This document shows, piece after piece, positions 9,091-17,200 of a DNA stretch of 64,000 bases. Each line of letters starts with the position of its first letter. Position 1 is the first letter of the stretch. The translations under genes were made by a program, and so were the position numbers. This DNA is from Chryseobacterium panacisoli (GTDB lineage Bacteria > Bacteroidota > Bacteroidia > Flavobacteriales > Weeksellaceae), in the NCBI RefSeq assembly GCF_008274625.1, contig NZ_VTRU01000001.1:1116001-1180000 (forward strand), in the 5' to 3' direction. The notes beneath the pieces are model-generated. The model saw only the letters and a program-made list of their open reading frames with translations, was not told the origin of the DNA and did not search any database.

Positions 9091-9795
9091 TTAACTAATG
9101 TATTTCTTTATTTTCACCTGAATTTCTGAACCTTCAGCAAGCATTACCGAAACAGGTTCCTGATGATTCAGACATTTAAAGTCATTTCCATAGATTTTTT
9201 GAAAATCAATATCCAGCTGATGGTCTTTTATCGTGTAGCATTCCCATTTTGGATGACATACTTCGTATTCGGAGGTAGTATTTTCTTTTTGGGTAAAACC
9301 AAAATAATGTTCTGTGATAAATTCAAATTCTGAGTTTTCTTCCATAGGTTTTGCTGTGCTATCAGCCATAATCTCAATAGAATGCCAGCTTTTGTCTTTC
9401 CATGAATACCGGATCAGCAGTTCATCTCCACTTTCATGAATCTCGTTTTTCATCGGCATGGTATGATAATTTTCTTTGTACACAGCATTGGCGATAAGGC
9501 TTAATGCTGGTTTGGGAACTATTTCCTTGATGAATACCACACCTCTTTTCCAAACTCCGTTTTCTTTTTTCTTTACATAAAACCTTAAGTTTACTTCTTC
9601 AAAATTGCGGTGGAAAGGAATGGGTAGTCCCAACAGTTTTGTATTTAAGAACATGAATCCTACTAAGCTTACATAGCATCTGCCTTTATAAAAGTCGAGT
9701 TCTGTACCTTTGGGCAAATAAGGCAATAAGATCTCAGGACTGATTTCGTAATTGATGATGGCCAGTTTTCGCCATTCTGCTTTTAAAAAGTTCAT
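9091..9795 (-). CDS. YqjF-like DUF2071 protein
   Basis: A 234-residue cytoplasmic protein matching the DUF2071/YqjF family. It opens with an FLKAEWRKLAIINYEISPEIL segment, then LPYLPKGTELDFYKGRCYVSLVGF, which is the family pattern (leading W-R segment, 'P.G...D...G..Y.SLV.F'). The biochemical role is not known. It lies 17 bp after the SRPBCC gene and is almost certainly co-transcribed with it. The start at 9795 puts the conserved W near residue 8, as in relatives. Confidence 0.85.
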   Translation of the reverse strand: MNFLKAEWRKLAIINYEISPEILLPYLPKGTELDFYKGRCYVSLVGFMFLNTKLLGLPIPFHRNFEEVNLRFYVKKKENGVWKRGVVFIKEIVPKPALSLIANAVYKENYHTMPMKNEIHESGDELLIRYSWKDKSWHSIEIMADSTAKPMEENSEFEFITEHYFGFTQKENTTSEYEVCHPKWECYTIKDHQLDIDFQKIYGNDFKCLNHQEPVSVMLAEGSEIQVKIKKYIS

Positions 9796-9812
9796 AATGC
9801 TGTGTTTTTAGG

Positions 9813-10289
9813 TTAAAAAATGGCTATCCCGTCATGGGTGGAAGATTCTGCAATGGTTTTGATCATCTCATTTCTTTTGAGCAGAAAATCTTTGAGATAT
9901 CCTGTAAGAAAAATGGCATTAAACAATTTTCCTACAATTCCGAGCGGAGATTCAAATTCAAAAATATCAGTCATCAATGTTTTTCCGTTGACAGATTTAA
10001 AGGTATGTCTGTGTCGCATAGATTTGAAGGCGCCTTTCTGCATCACATCAATGAACTGAACCGGTTTTTCCATACTGACAATTTTTGTGGTGAGATTTTG
10101 ATACATTCCCAGATGTTTTGCCCGCCAGGTTACAGTTTCGTTTTCTTCAATCAACCCTGAAGTACGTCCTGCAATTGCTTTTTCATGAGATGTTGAGGTT
10201 GACTGCTGATGCAGATCAATGTTTCTTGCCAGATCAAAAACATAATGAATATCTGCGTTGATTACGGTGTTTAAATAGATTGTTGACAT
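9813..10289 (-). CDS. SRPBCC-fold (START-like) protein
   Basis: A 158-residue protein with the polyketide-cyclase/START-like pattern. It starts with a beta strand (STIYLNTVINADIHYVFDLA), then a helix, and contains ETVTWRAKHLG and a C-terminal helix with ESPLGIVGKLFNAIFL. Such proteins bind hydrophobic ligands in a central cavity, but the ligand is unknown. It lies 20 bp after the DCC-family gene and 17 bp before DUF2071 within the series following the GbsR-type regulator. Confidence 0.85.
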   Translation of the reverse strand: MSTIYLNTVINADIHYVFDLARNIDLHQQSTSTSHEKAIAGRTSGLIEENETVTWRAKHLGMYQNLTTKIVSMEKPVQFIDVMQKGAFKSMRHRHTFKSVNGKTLMTDIFEFESPLGIVGKLFNAIFLTGYLKDFLLKRNEMIKTIAESSTHDGIAIF

Positions 10290-10309
10290 TTTCAGAGGTA
10301 TTAAGTTTT

Positions 10310-11134
10310 TTAAATTTTAAATTCAATGGTTGTCAGAATGATGATTGCCAGTGCTGTCATTCTAAACAATATCCAGGAAATGGTAGGAAGAAAATTCAGT
10401 TTAAGTATTCTGCATCTTCTTATATGTTCCAGAAACATGATCAATACTACAATTCCAAAGTACAACATGTAAAAAACAGGGGTAAAATTGGTCATCAGAG
10501 CAGGAATTAAAAGTAAAGTCCCGATTAAGGAAACAGTCATCATATTTCCAAGATAATCCCAGATTTTATCTTTGAGATAAGTTTTTAAAAAGAGGGTCTG
10601 CCAAACGATCTGACCAAGACAAACTGCAAATTCTCTCAGGAAATTTCGTTCTAAATTTAGATCCAGCTTTACGGAAAATTCACTTAAGATATAGGCTGAA
10701 AAAATAACAACAAAACTGATGTATGCCATTCTGTATTTCAGGTTAAAATCCGGAACACAAGATTGTTCTGTATCATCTTTTGGGGAAGGAATAATCTGTT
10801 TCCGATTGTAAGAAATGACGGAATACAGCTTTTGAAAAAACCAGTACAGAGGTTTTATTCGAGCGGTTTTTGCCAACCATGGAAAAGAATTTCCAATGAT
10901 GAGAAGCAGACTGTCTAATCCGTAAACAACTTCATTTTTGTTGTGGTCCACCAAAGCAATTTCATTTTTCGCACGTTTGAAATCGATTAGGTTTTTATTT
11001 CTACCTGAGAGTTCTGTAAATGCTTCTCTTCCATCTTCATCCAGCATTCCGCATTTTGTAAAACCTTTGGAGTAGAGATTACACATCGGACATTCATTGT
11101 CGTAGATTAATGTGTGGTTTTTGAGCGTTTTCAT
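10310..11134 (-). CDS. DCC-family (DUF393) protein with C-terminal membrane domain
   Basis: A 274-residue protein. The N-terminal third carries the DCC-type motif YDNECPMCN (about residues 11-19), a thioredoxin-like Cys-x-x-Cys typical of DUF393. The remaining part (about 135-274) has four to five hydrophobic segments, so the redox domain is probably tethered to the inner membrane. The natural substrate of this family is not known. It lies 77 bp after a small membrane-protein gene and 20 bp before the SRPBCC gene. The neighbourhood (small membrane proteins, SRPBCC, DUF2071, epimerase) suggests a membrane- or lipid-related role, which is inference. Confidence 0.8.
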   Translation of the reverse strand: MKTLKNHTLIYDNECPMCNLYSKGFTKCGMLDEDGREAFTELSGRNKNLIDFKRAKNEIALVDHNKNEVVYGLDSLLLIIGNSFPWLAKTARIKPLYWFFQKLYSVISYNRKQIIPSPKDDTEQSCVPDFNLKYRMAYISFVVIFSAYILSEFSVKLDLNLERNFLREFAVCLGQIVWQTLFLKTYLKDKIWDYLGNMMTVSLIGTLLLIPALMTNFTPVFYMLYFGIVVLIMFLEHIRRCRILKLNFLPTISWILFRMTALAIIILTTIEFKI

Positions 11135-11211
11135 AATTGTGATTTTAAAAGTTTAAAAAGTCTCCTCTTGTCCTTTTCTTCTGTATTTTAAATGCAAAAT
11201 ACATCCAGATT

Positions 11212-11613
11212 TTAAAGATTAATGTTTTCATGTTTAATCTTATTTTCTTTGTTCAATACATGTTTACGCCCTTTCAGGAATAACAAAAGATTCAGAAGCA
11301 TCATGACCCCAAGATAAATAGAGAAACCTCCAATCTTTTTGCTTAAAGCAACAACCAATCTTTCCACTGTTTCAATTTGAAAAAACTCTATAATACATAA
11401 GGCAAAACCAATATTTAAAAGGTAAAAACCTATTTTAAAAAGTGAATTTGTTGCCATAGCAATGTCCTTTTTCTGATGAAAAATATCAATCATAAAAGTT
11501 TTTGAATTCTTGAACAGAAATTGTGAAACCAGAATTGTAAGAGTAATTACAATAGGCAGATAAATCATGTACGCTGAAAAGTTATACGTTGCGGTTAAAA
11601 CTGTAGTTGCCAT
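11212..11613 (-). CDS. Small membrane protein, three hydrophobic segments
   Basis: A 133-residue protein with hydrophobic stretches near residues 12-31, 56-75 and 92-111 and a charged, lysine-rich C-terminus. No family is recognised. It lies 7 bp after another small membrane-protein gene of similar layout (11621-11965). Both contain a segment like FYLLNIGFALCIIEF / CYYLLNLGFIAINLTIW, so the two look like diverged paralogues. They may form a hetero-oligomer in the inner membrane; this is inference. Confidence 0.7.
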   Translation of the reverse strand: MATTVLTATYNFSAYMIYLPIVITLTILVSQFLFKNSKTFMIDIFHQKKDIAMATNSLFKIGFYLLNIGFALCIIEFFQIETVERLVVALSKKIGGFSIYLGVMMLLNLLLFLKGRKHVLNKENKIKHENINL

Positions 11614-11620
11614 AATAGTA

Positions 11621-11965
11621 TTATTTTAATGTTAATTTATTTCTCAAAAAGTAAAGGATGAAAATGTTCATATAATGCAGGATACAAAGGATTAAAATGA
11701 TACTTCCAACTCTCGTTGCAGTGATCGTTATCATTTCTTCGAGACTGCTTATTTTGTTCCATATGGTAAGGTTAATTGCAATAAAACCGAGATTCAGGAG
11801 ATAATAGCAACCAAGAAGTATCCTGTTAATTGTCAGGCAAAGACCTTCATCATGAAGTAAATATTTCAAATAGGCTTTCCCTTCATGATAACATCTTCTT
11901 CCTACATCAATTGTGATATACGAACTGATACCTAGAAAAATTATATAAGAAACAATATTGAACAT
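11621..11965 (-). CDS. Small membrane protein, first gene after the regulator
   Basis: A 114-residue membrane protein with about three hydrophobic segments (2-19, 52-70 and 84-106). Its YYLLNLGFIAINLTIW stretch resembles one in the next gene, suggesting a duplication. Its function is not recognised. A 20-bp palindrome identical at 19 positions to one in the regulator promoter lies 15 bp before its ATG, so it is probably the first target gene of the GbsR/MarR-type regulator. Translation may be affected directly if the protein binds there. Confidence 0.7.
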   Translation of the reverse strand: MFNIVSYIIFLGISSYITIDVGRRCYHEGKAYLKYLLHDEGLCLTINRILLGCYYLLNLGFIAINLTIWNKISSLEEMITITATRVGSIILILCILHYMNIFILYFLRNKLTLK

Positions 11966-11980
11966 TTTATAAATTTTATA

Positions 11981-12000
11981 TTTTCAGTAATTTTTGAAAA
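11981..12000. promoter_or_regulatory. Second copy of the putative GbsR-type operator
   Basis: TTTTCAGTAATTTTTGAAAA, with 6-bp arms TTTTCA/TGAAAA, matches the copy at 12597-12616 at 19 of 20 positions. It lies 15 bp before the start codon of the 11621-11965 gene, in the 78-bp gap after the regulator gene. A weak hairpin (AGGAT/ATCCT with T-run, about 12013-12031) just upstream may end the regulator transcript. Confidence 0.65.
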
Positions 12001-12043
12001 TTAAATTGAAATAAAAAAGGATATTCATCCTCTTTCAATTTTT

Positions 12044-12547
12044 CTATTTCAACAGATTGGTAATTTTCCCTACCAGCCAGTGATCATCACTTTTTATCGC
12101 CAGATCCATAATATTATTTATTTTTCCGGTGACAGAACTGAAATCATTCATGAGTTTGATAAATTCCTGAGCTTCTTCTGAATCTTTATCCTCAATATTC
12201 TTTAATTCTTCAAGAAAGGCAATTACAGGTTCTATTTCTCTTTTTCTGCGCTCTTTAGTAATCTGTTTAAAAAGGTACCACACATCTTTTTCTGCCACGA
12301 AATATTCCTTACGGTCTCCTTTCACAAATTCTTTTTTCACAATTCCCCAGTCGATCAGCGCGCGAAGATTCATGTTGGCATTTCCTCTTGAAATCTCCAG
12401 CTGTTCCATTACTTCATCAGTAGAAAGCGGTCTGCCGCTAGCCAAAAGCAATGCATGTACCTGTGCCATCGTACGGTTGATTCCCCAATTGGTGGCAAAG
12501 GTTCCCCAGGTCTGAATGTATTTTTCTTTTGCTTCTGAAAGTTGCAT
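12044..12547 (-). CDS. GbsR/MarR-family transcriptional regulator
   Basis: A 167-residue winged-helix DNA-binding protein. The pattern WGTFATNWGINRTMAQVHAL (about 14-33) followed by PLSTDEVMEQLEISRGNANM (about 40-59) and WGIVKKEFVKGDRKEYF is that of the GbsR subgroup of MarR regulators, with the recognition helix around ISRGNANMNLRAL. The C-terminal part is a helical dimerisation region. It probably represses its own gene and the downstream membrane-protein series, since near-identical palindromes lie in its promoter and before the next gene. The effector is unknown. Confidence 0.9.
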   Translation of the reverse strand: MQLSEAKEKYIQTWGTFATNWGINRTMAQVHALLLASGRPLSTDEVMEQLEISRGNANMNLRALIDWGIVKKEFVKGDRKEYFVAEKDVWYLFKQITKERRKREIEPVIAFLEELKNIEDKDSEEAQEFIKLMNDFSSVTGKINNIMDLAIKSDDHWLVGKITNLLK

Positions 12548-12573
12548 TTTATTTTCCTTTTAAGTTTCTGTTA

Positions 12574-12616
12574 CAAATGTAATTATATTTTTTGAATTTT
12601 CAATAATTTTTGAAAA
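12574..12616 (-). promoter_or_regulatory. Regulator promoter with overlapping palindromic operator
   Basis: On the minus strand TACATTTG (12581-12574) fits the Bacteroidota -7 box and TTG (12603-12601) lies 19 bp upstream as the -33 element. The palindrome TTTTCAATAATTTTTGAAAA (12597-12616) covers the -33 TTG, the classic arrangement for autorepression. The -7 box ends 26 bp before the ATG at 12547. Confidence 0.7.
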
Positions 12617-12630
12617 TTAATTTTAAAAAT

Positions 12631-12660
12631 AAAACAGACCTCCATAAGAAGGTCTGTTTT
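12631..12660 (-). terminator. Terminator of the A2M/barrel operon
   Basis: A 10-bp stem (AAAACAGACC / GGTCTGTTTT) with a 10-nt loop lies 19 bp past the stop of the A2M gene on the minus strand and continues into A/T-rich sequence. Confidence 0.8.
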
Positions 12661-12679
12661 AATTTATAAAAAATTAAGG

Positions 12680-15600
12680 TTAAGGCTCAATACTAGCTGT
12701 TATTCCCTGATTCCAGTACTTTGCTTCCGGCATATAATAGAGATACACATTGCTTGATTTACCTGTATAAGTTCCTGCAAATTCCACTTTGAGATCAAGA
12801 TTGATCGTTTTTGTTTCCTCTGCATTGAAATGTTCCCAGTACAGTACAAGGTAATTGTCGAAGATTTCATAATAGGAAATTTGTTTTTTATCAATCAGAT
12901 CTTTCAGCAAGGCATTTTGTAAGGTCAGGCCTGCAGGAATACCGATCTTCGCTATGGTCATTGGCAGCTGGCCATTGATTTTGTTTTTAACAGTAACTGT
13001 CATTCTGTTGGTCTCTCCCACTCTGGACACCGCAGATTTTAGCTTTGTTTCCATTGTAACAGGAATATCTTTGCTTTCCGGGGCCTGAAGGGTATAATAC
13101 TGATATTCTAATTTATAAGGCAGCCCATTTTTCGTTGGATAATGAATACTGATCTTATTTTCTCCGGCTTTATATGCTGATGAAAGACTGATATTAGGAT
13201 AAGTATTTGCTTTATTAATGCTGATAACCGGTCTTTCAGCCCCGTATAATGTTTCATTTTTAGAGAAGAACTCAGACAACGCCTGTATTGCCAGCGTTGT
13301 AGCCTGAGTAGAACCGAACCCATAATATCCATTGAAATTAATAAGCTGATCCGCAGCTTCTGCAATCTTCAACTGATTCAGCTTTTCATCTTTCTGAAGT
13401 GCGATGATGTATAATGAAAGAGTTTCTGCATCGGCAGACAGCCCCCATGAACCTGTAAAAGTGATTTTAGATTTTACATTCTTCATTTCATATTGTTGGT
13501 CCAGAATTTTCATCAGATTATCATATTCCAGTTGTTTTCCCAGATGAGCGGCAGCATTGGCAAGTAACGCAAGCTGATAAGAGTCTTTTGTAGCCAAAGC
13601 TCTTTTCATCATTATTGTAAAGGAATCTTCAATTTCATTTTTAAAACCCAGTTTGGATAAAGCATACACCACGTACATATTTCTCGACCAGGAATATTCT
13701 GAGAAATCATTTTTTAATTCAAATGGTTTTCTTACTTCAAATAATCCGTTTGCATTCTTTTTGGATAAAATGAATGAAGAAAGTCCCTGAATAAGCTTGG
13801 AATCGGGGTTTACATATTTTTTTAAATCTGTAAATTCCAGTAATGCAAATGCGGAAAGTGCCACATCTGATTCTCCGCTGCTGAAATATCCGAAACCTCC
13901 GTCTCTGTTTTTATAGCTCAGCATTTTCTGAAAGCCTTTTTTCATGTTTTTAACCACCAGATTTTCCGTTGCTGTATCTATTTTTTTACCTGATTTTAAA
14001 TAATCCAGAATAAAAATATTTGGGTACACTGTTGAGGAAAGCTGTTCAAAACAGCCATGAGGTTCTCTCTTCAACTGTTCAATATCTGCAAACATCTGCA
14101 AAGCGGTGTTTTCAAATACATAATACGAGGAAGTCAGACTTCCGTTGATATACTCCGGAATATTGATCTTGATATCTTCTGTTTTATTATTGATAATCGA
14201 AAACTGATGCGGGAATCCCTTTTCTTCTACTTTAAACGGAAGAATCATCGTTTCCCTGAAATCTCCGGATCTTATAGTAAACTGAATATTGGAATCCACA
14301 ATCTCATCGGTCTGTATTTTGACAAATAATCTTCCCGATTCCAATGGTTTCAGGGTAATTAAACTGTCAGAGCCAATCAATTTTACATGATTGGGAACAA
14401 TCACATCCATGGTCATTTTCCTGATTTCTGAGGAATTATTTTTAATCACAACAGGAATTGTCATCTGATCTGTTCTTGTGAGATATTGGGGAATTTTAGC
14501 ATCTATTGAGATAAGGCTCTGCGCGGCATAGGTAGTTTCATCATTTCCTACAAGTCCTGATGCCGCAATACCTTCTGTCATAATTCTAAAAGTGGAGTTG
14601 GCATCAGAATTATAAAATTCCACTTTTGCTTTTCCGTTTTTATCGGTTTCTACTACAGGATTCCAGTAAAGTGCTTCTCTGTAATCGAAGCGGTAGGATG
14701 TATTGGTAGTTTTATATACCGGATAGACAAATTCTCTTGATGAAGCATATGATATAAGTCTTCCTTGCGGTAGTGCTTCAACAGCAATATAAGATTTCGG
14801 GGTAATATCAAAACTGATTTTTGAACTGCTGTTTTTATAAGAGTTTACAATCACGACTCCATTCGCTGCCCTGCTTCCATAAATAGCGGTAGCTGCTGCA
14901 TCTTTGAGAACGGTGATACTATTGATGTCATTCGGATTTATAATGGTGTTGAAGTTTTCTACAGGAGTACCATCTACAATGAACAATGGGTGCTTATTGG
15001 TAATGGATGCTTCTCCTCTTATTCTTATCTGTGCACCAGCTCCGGACTGTCCCGCCGGTGTAATGATTAATCCGGCAACTTTTCCGCTTAGTAATGAAGT
15101 TACATTAGGATTCTGAATTTCCAGCGAAGACGCTATTGTTGTAGAAGTAACTGCGGCTTTATCTTTTTTCAAATTGTACCCTAACACAACAACTTCTTCA
15201 ATCCTTTTGTTCTGAATAGTATCTTTTGACCGACCGGGTTTACTCAATGTCTGGGTATTATTCCTGTTTTCTGTCTTTATCACTTCTTTTCTTTCAGCTT
15301 CTTTTACGATTTCTTCTACATCTATATGGGAAAGATTTTGCTTCACTATAGGATTAATATCCAGATTATAAGACAAAATCCTGATTTTCAATTGATGTTT
15401 AGGCTGCGAAGATCTGGCTATCATTTTATATGAATTGTCTGCACTCAGGTCTGAAAAATAAAAACGTCCATTTTCCGTAGCAGCTTGTTTAAGGATTTTT
15501 TTATTATCTGTATTCAAAAGGAAGACATCTGCTTTTACAGGTTTTTTGTTTTCATCTTCCACCACTCCATAAATTGTATTTTTCTTTTCTGGCAGGTATT

Positions 15601-17197
15601 TGTATTGATTGGTTTTCAGAACTTCCGGAATCAATTCAAAATACCTGTAACCGTTTGTCAGCATAACAAGATCTAAGCTTTTATCCGCTTTTTCTTCTTT
15701 CTTATCGAAATAAAACTGTGGCTTTTCAATTTTTCCTTTCAACTCAGAGTCCATCAAAAGCCAGGAAATGATATGATTCTGCTTGTCATCAGCATATGTC
15801 CATAGTTTATCATCCACTACACTCAATCCGAGGTTGGCAGGAACAGGTCTGTTATTTTCATCAGTAGTTTCAATATCCAGCATTACTTTTTCCCGTGGCA
15901 GATAATGTTGTTTTACAGGCTTAACCTTTATATTCAACCGGTTCTCTTTATTGGTAAAAAGAACACGTTCTGCAAGAGGAATATTATTTTCCTGAACGGT
16001 AAATCTGCAGATACCTGTCGGGAAGTCTTTTTCATCGATCTCCATTGAGTTGTTCCCTTTTTTTAACAGCAGGTCTTTGGTAAACAATTCTTTTCCGCGG
16101 AAACCTGCATTAAGGGTAATCGTTTTTTCATAGGTTGAAACGATGGTAAACATCAGTTTTTTGTTTTCATTCCGGATGTTCAGAACCAATCCCTCATCTT
16201 TTGCAACAGGGAAATTAAAAGTCTGGGTACTGTTTTCCGGCCTTATCACTTTTGCATAATAGGTTTCTCCTTTTTTAGCGGTAAAAAGAAAGCTTCCCAT
16301 CCCGAAATTGTAAGCTGAAATTTCTTTTATTTTTTCATGATTCTGATTGAAAATAGCCAGAACAGCGTCTACAGGTTTTTCAAATTCATCCAGAATTTTA
16401 AAGGCAATATTTTGTTCTATCCCGTTGATAAAAGTTCCTCCTTCAGGTAAAAATTTTACATCAAGATTATTCAGAACAACAGGAATATTTCTGGAAATGG
16501 ATTCTGTAAACCCGTCAAAATTCACTTTAATATTCAACAATGCATCAGAGGATTTCAATACTTCAGGGAGCTTGAAAGTCAACTGATTTTTACCTTCTTT
16601 ATTGGTGATGAGTTTTCCTTCTGAGACAATTTCCCCGTTGGTCATTACCGTATAATCCGCTTCATAAAAAGGAATAGGAAGGTTGCTCAGACTTCTCATT
16701 GAAAAGTCGGCTGTCACCTCATCTCCCGGGCCATATCCTTTTTTAGGAAAATCCAGTTTCATGAGAATTCTTGGAGATACTATTTTCTGGAGGGTAATTT
16801 CTTTTTCAAAGGTGTTTTTCCCTTCTTCATTCTGCATCCAGTTGGTAAAGGCTCTTATTTTATAGATCCCACCTTTCATGTCTTCAGCAAAATAGAAATA
16901 ACCCTGGGCATATCCATTGGTAATTTCATATTTCAATTTTTTTAAAACGCCTCCTGCAGGATCAATAATTTCAAAATTAACAATTCTGCTGTCTTCTACC
17001 GGAAGGTTATTTTTTCCTTTTACAATATATATTTTAAAATACATTCCTTCACCAGGTTTATAAAAAACATGGTTGGTCTGAATGTAGGTTTTTTCTTTTT
17101 CGAAATCCTGAAAAGATTGCTGCTGAGCTTGTAAAGAAAAAGTTGAGAATAATAAGCTCAGCAAAATGATATAGGGTGATATAAACTTGCAATTCAT
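12680..17197 (-). CDS. Alpha-2-macroglobulin-like protein with an inserted TonB plug domain
   Basis: A 1505-residue exported protein (signal peptide about 1-24). MG-type domains follow (TYIQTNHVFYKPGEGMYFKI, about 37-56), with a carboxypeptidase-like regulatory segment near residue 555 (IYGVVEDENKKPVKADVFLL). A TonB plug module spans about 665-785: it opens with EEVVVLGYN, then SLLSGKVAGLIITPAGQSG, RIRGEASI, PLFIVDGTPV and DAAATAIYGSRAANGVVIV. The A2M core then resumes, with a thioester-type GCFEQ at about 1047 and a helical TED-like domain after it. A2M proteins trap proteases or act as surface protein chaperones. A SusC-like plug inside one is unusual. It starts 3 bp after a SusC-like barrel gene that has no plug, so the two products may form one receptor-like assembly. 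Confidence 0.88.
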   Translation of the reverse strand: MNCKFISPYIILLSLLFSTFSLQAQQQSFQDFEKEKTYIQTNHVFYKPGEGMYFKIYIVKGKNNLPVEDSRIVNFEIIDPAGGVLKKLKYEITNGYAQGYFYFAEDMKGGIYKIRAFTNWMQNEEGKNTFEKEITLQKIVSPRILMKLDFPKKGYGPGDEVTADFSMRSLSNLPIPFYEADYTVMTNGEIVSEGKLITNKEGKNQLTFKLPEVLKSSDALLNIKVNFDGFTESISRNIPVVLNNLDVKFLPEGGTFINGIEQNIAFKILDEFEKPVDAVLAIFNQNHEKIKEISAYNFGMGSFLFTAKKGETYYAKVIRPENSTQTFNFPVAKDEGLVLNIRNENKKLMFTIVSTYEKTITLNAGFRGKELFTKDLLLKKGNNSMEIDEKDFPTGICRFTVQENNIPLAERVLFTNKENRLNIKVKPVKQHYLPREKVMLDIETTDENNRPVPANLGLSVVDDKLWTYADDKQNHIISWLLMDSELKGKIEKPQFYFDKKEEKADKSLDLVMLTNGYRYFELIPEVLKTNQYKYLPEKKNTIYGVVEDENKKPVKADVFLLNTDNKKILKQAATENGRFYFSDLSADNSYKMIARSSQPKHQLKIRILSYNLDINPIVKQNLSHIDVEEIVKEAERKEVIKTENRNNTQTLSKPGRSKDTIQNKRIEEVVVLGYNLKKDKAAVTSTTIASSLEIQNPNVTSLLSGKVAGLIITPAGQSGAGAQIRIRGEASITNKHPLFIVDGTPVENFNTIINPNDINSITVLKDAAATAIYGSRAANGVVIVNSYKNSSSKISFDITPKSYIAVEALPQGRLISYASSREFVYPVYKTTNTSYRFDYREALYWNPVVETDKNGKAKVEFYNSDANSTFRIMTEGIAASGLVGNDETTYAAQSLISIDAKIPQYLTRTDQMTIPVVIKNNSSEIRKMTMDVIVPNHVKLIGSDSLITLKPLESGRLFVKIQTDEIVDSNIQFTIRSGDFRETMILPFKVEEKGFPHQFSIINNKTEDIKINIPEYINGSLTSSYYVFENTALQMFADIEQLKREPHGCFEQLSSTVYPNIFILDYLKSGKKIDTATENLVVKNMKKGFQKMLSYKNRDGGFGYFSSGESDVALSAFALLEFTDLKKYVNPDSKLIQGLSSFILSKKNANGLFEVRKPFELKNDFSEYSWSRNMYVVYALSKLGFKNEIEDSFTIMMKRALATKDSYQLALLANAAAHLGKQLEYDNLMKILDQQYEMKNVKSKITFTGSWGLSADAETLSLYIIALQKDEKLNQLKIAEAADQLINFNGYYGFGSTQATTLAIQALSEFFSKNETLYGAERPVISINKANTYPNISLSSAYKAGENKISIHYPTKNGLPYKLEYQYYTLQAPESKDIPVTMETKLKSAVSRVGETNRMTVTVKNKINGQLPMTIAKIGIPAGLTLQNALLKDLIDKKQISYYEIFDNYLVLYWEHFNAEETKTINLDLKVEFAGTYTGKSSNVYLYYMPEAKYWNQGITASIEP

Positions 17198-17200
17198 GGG

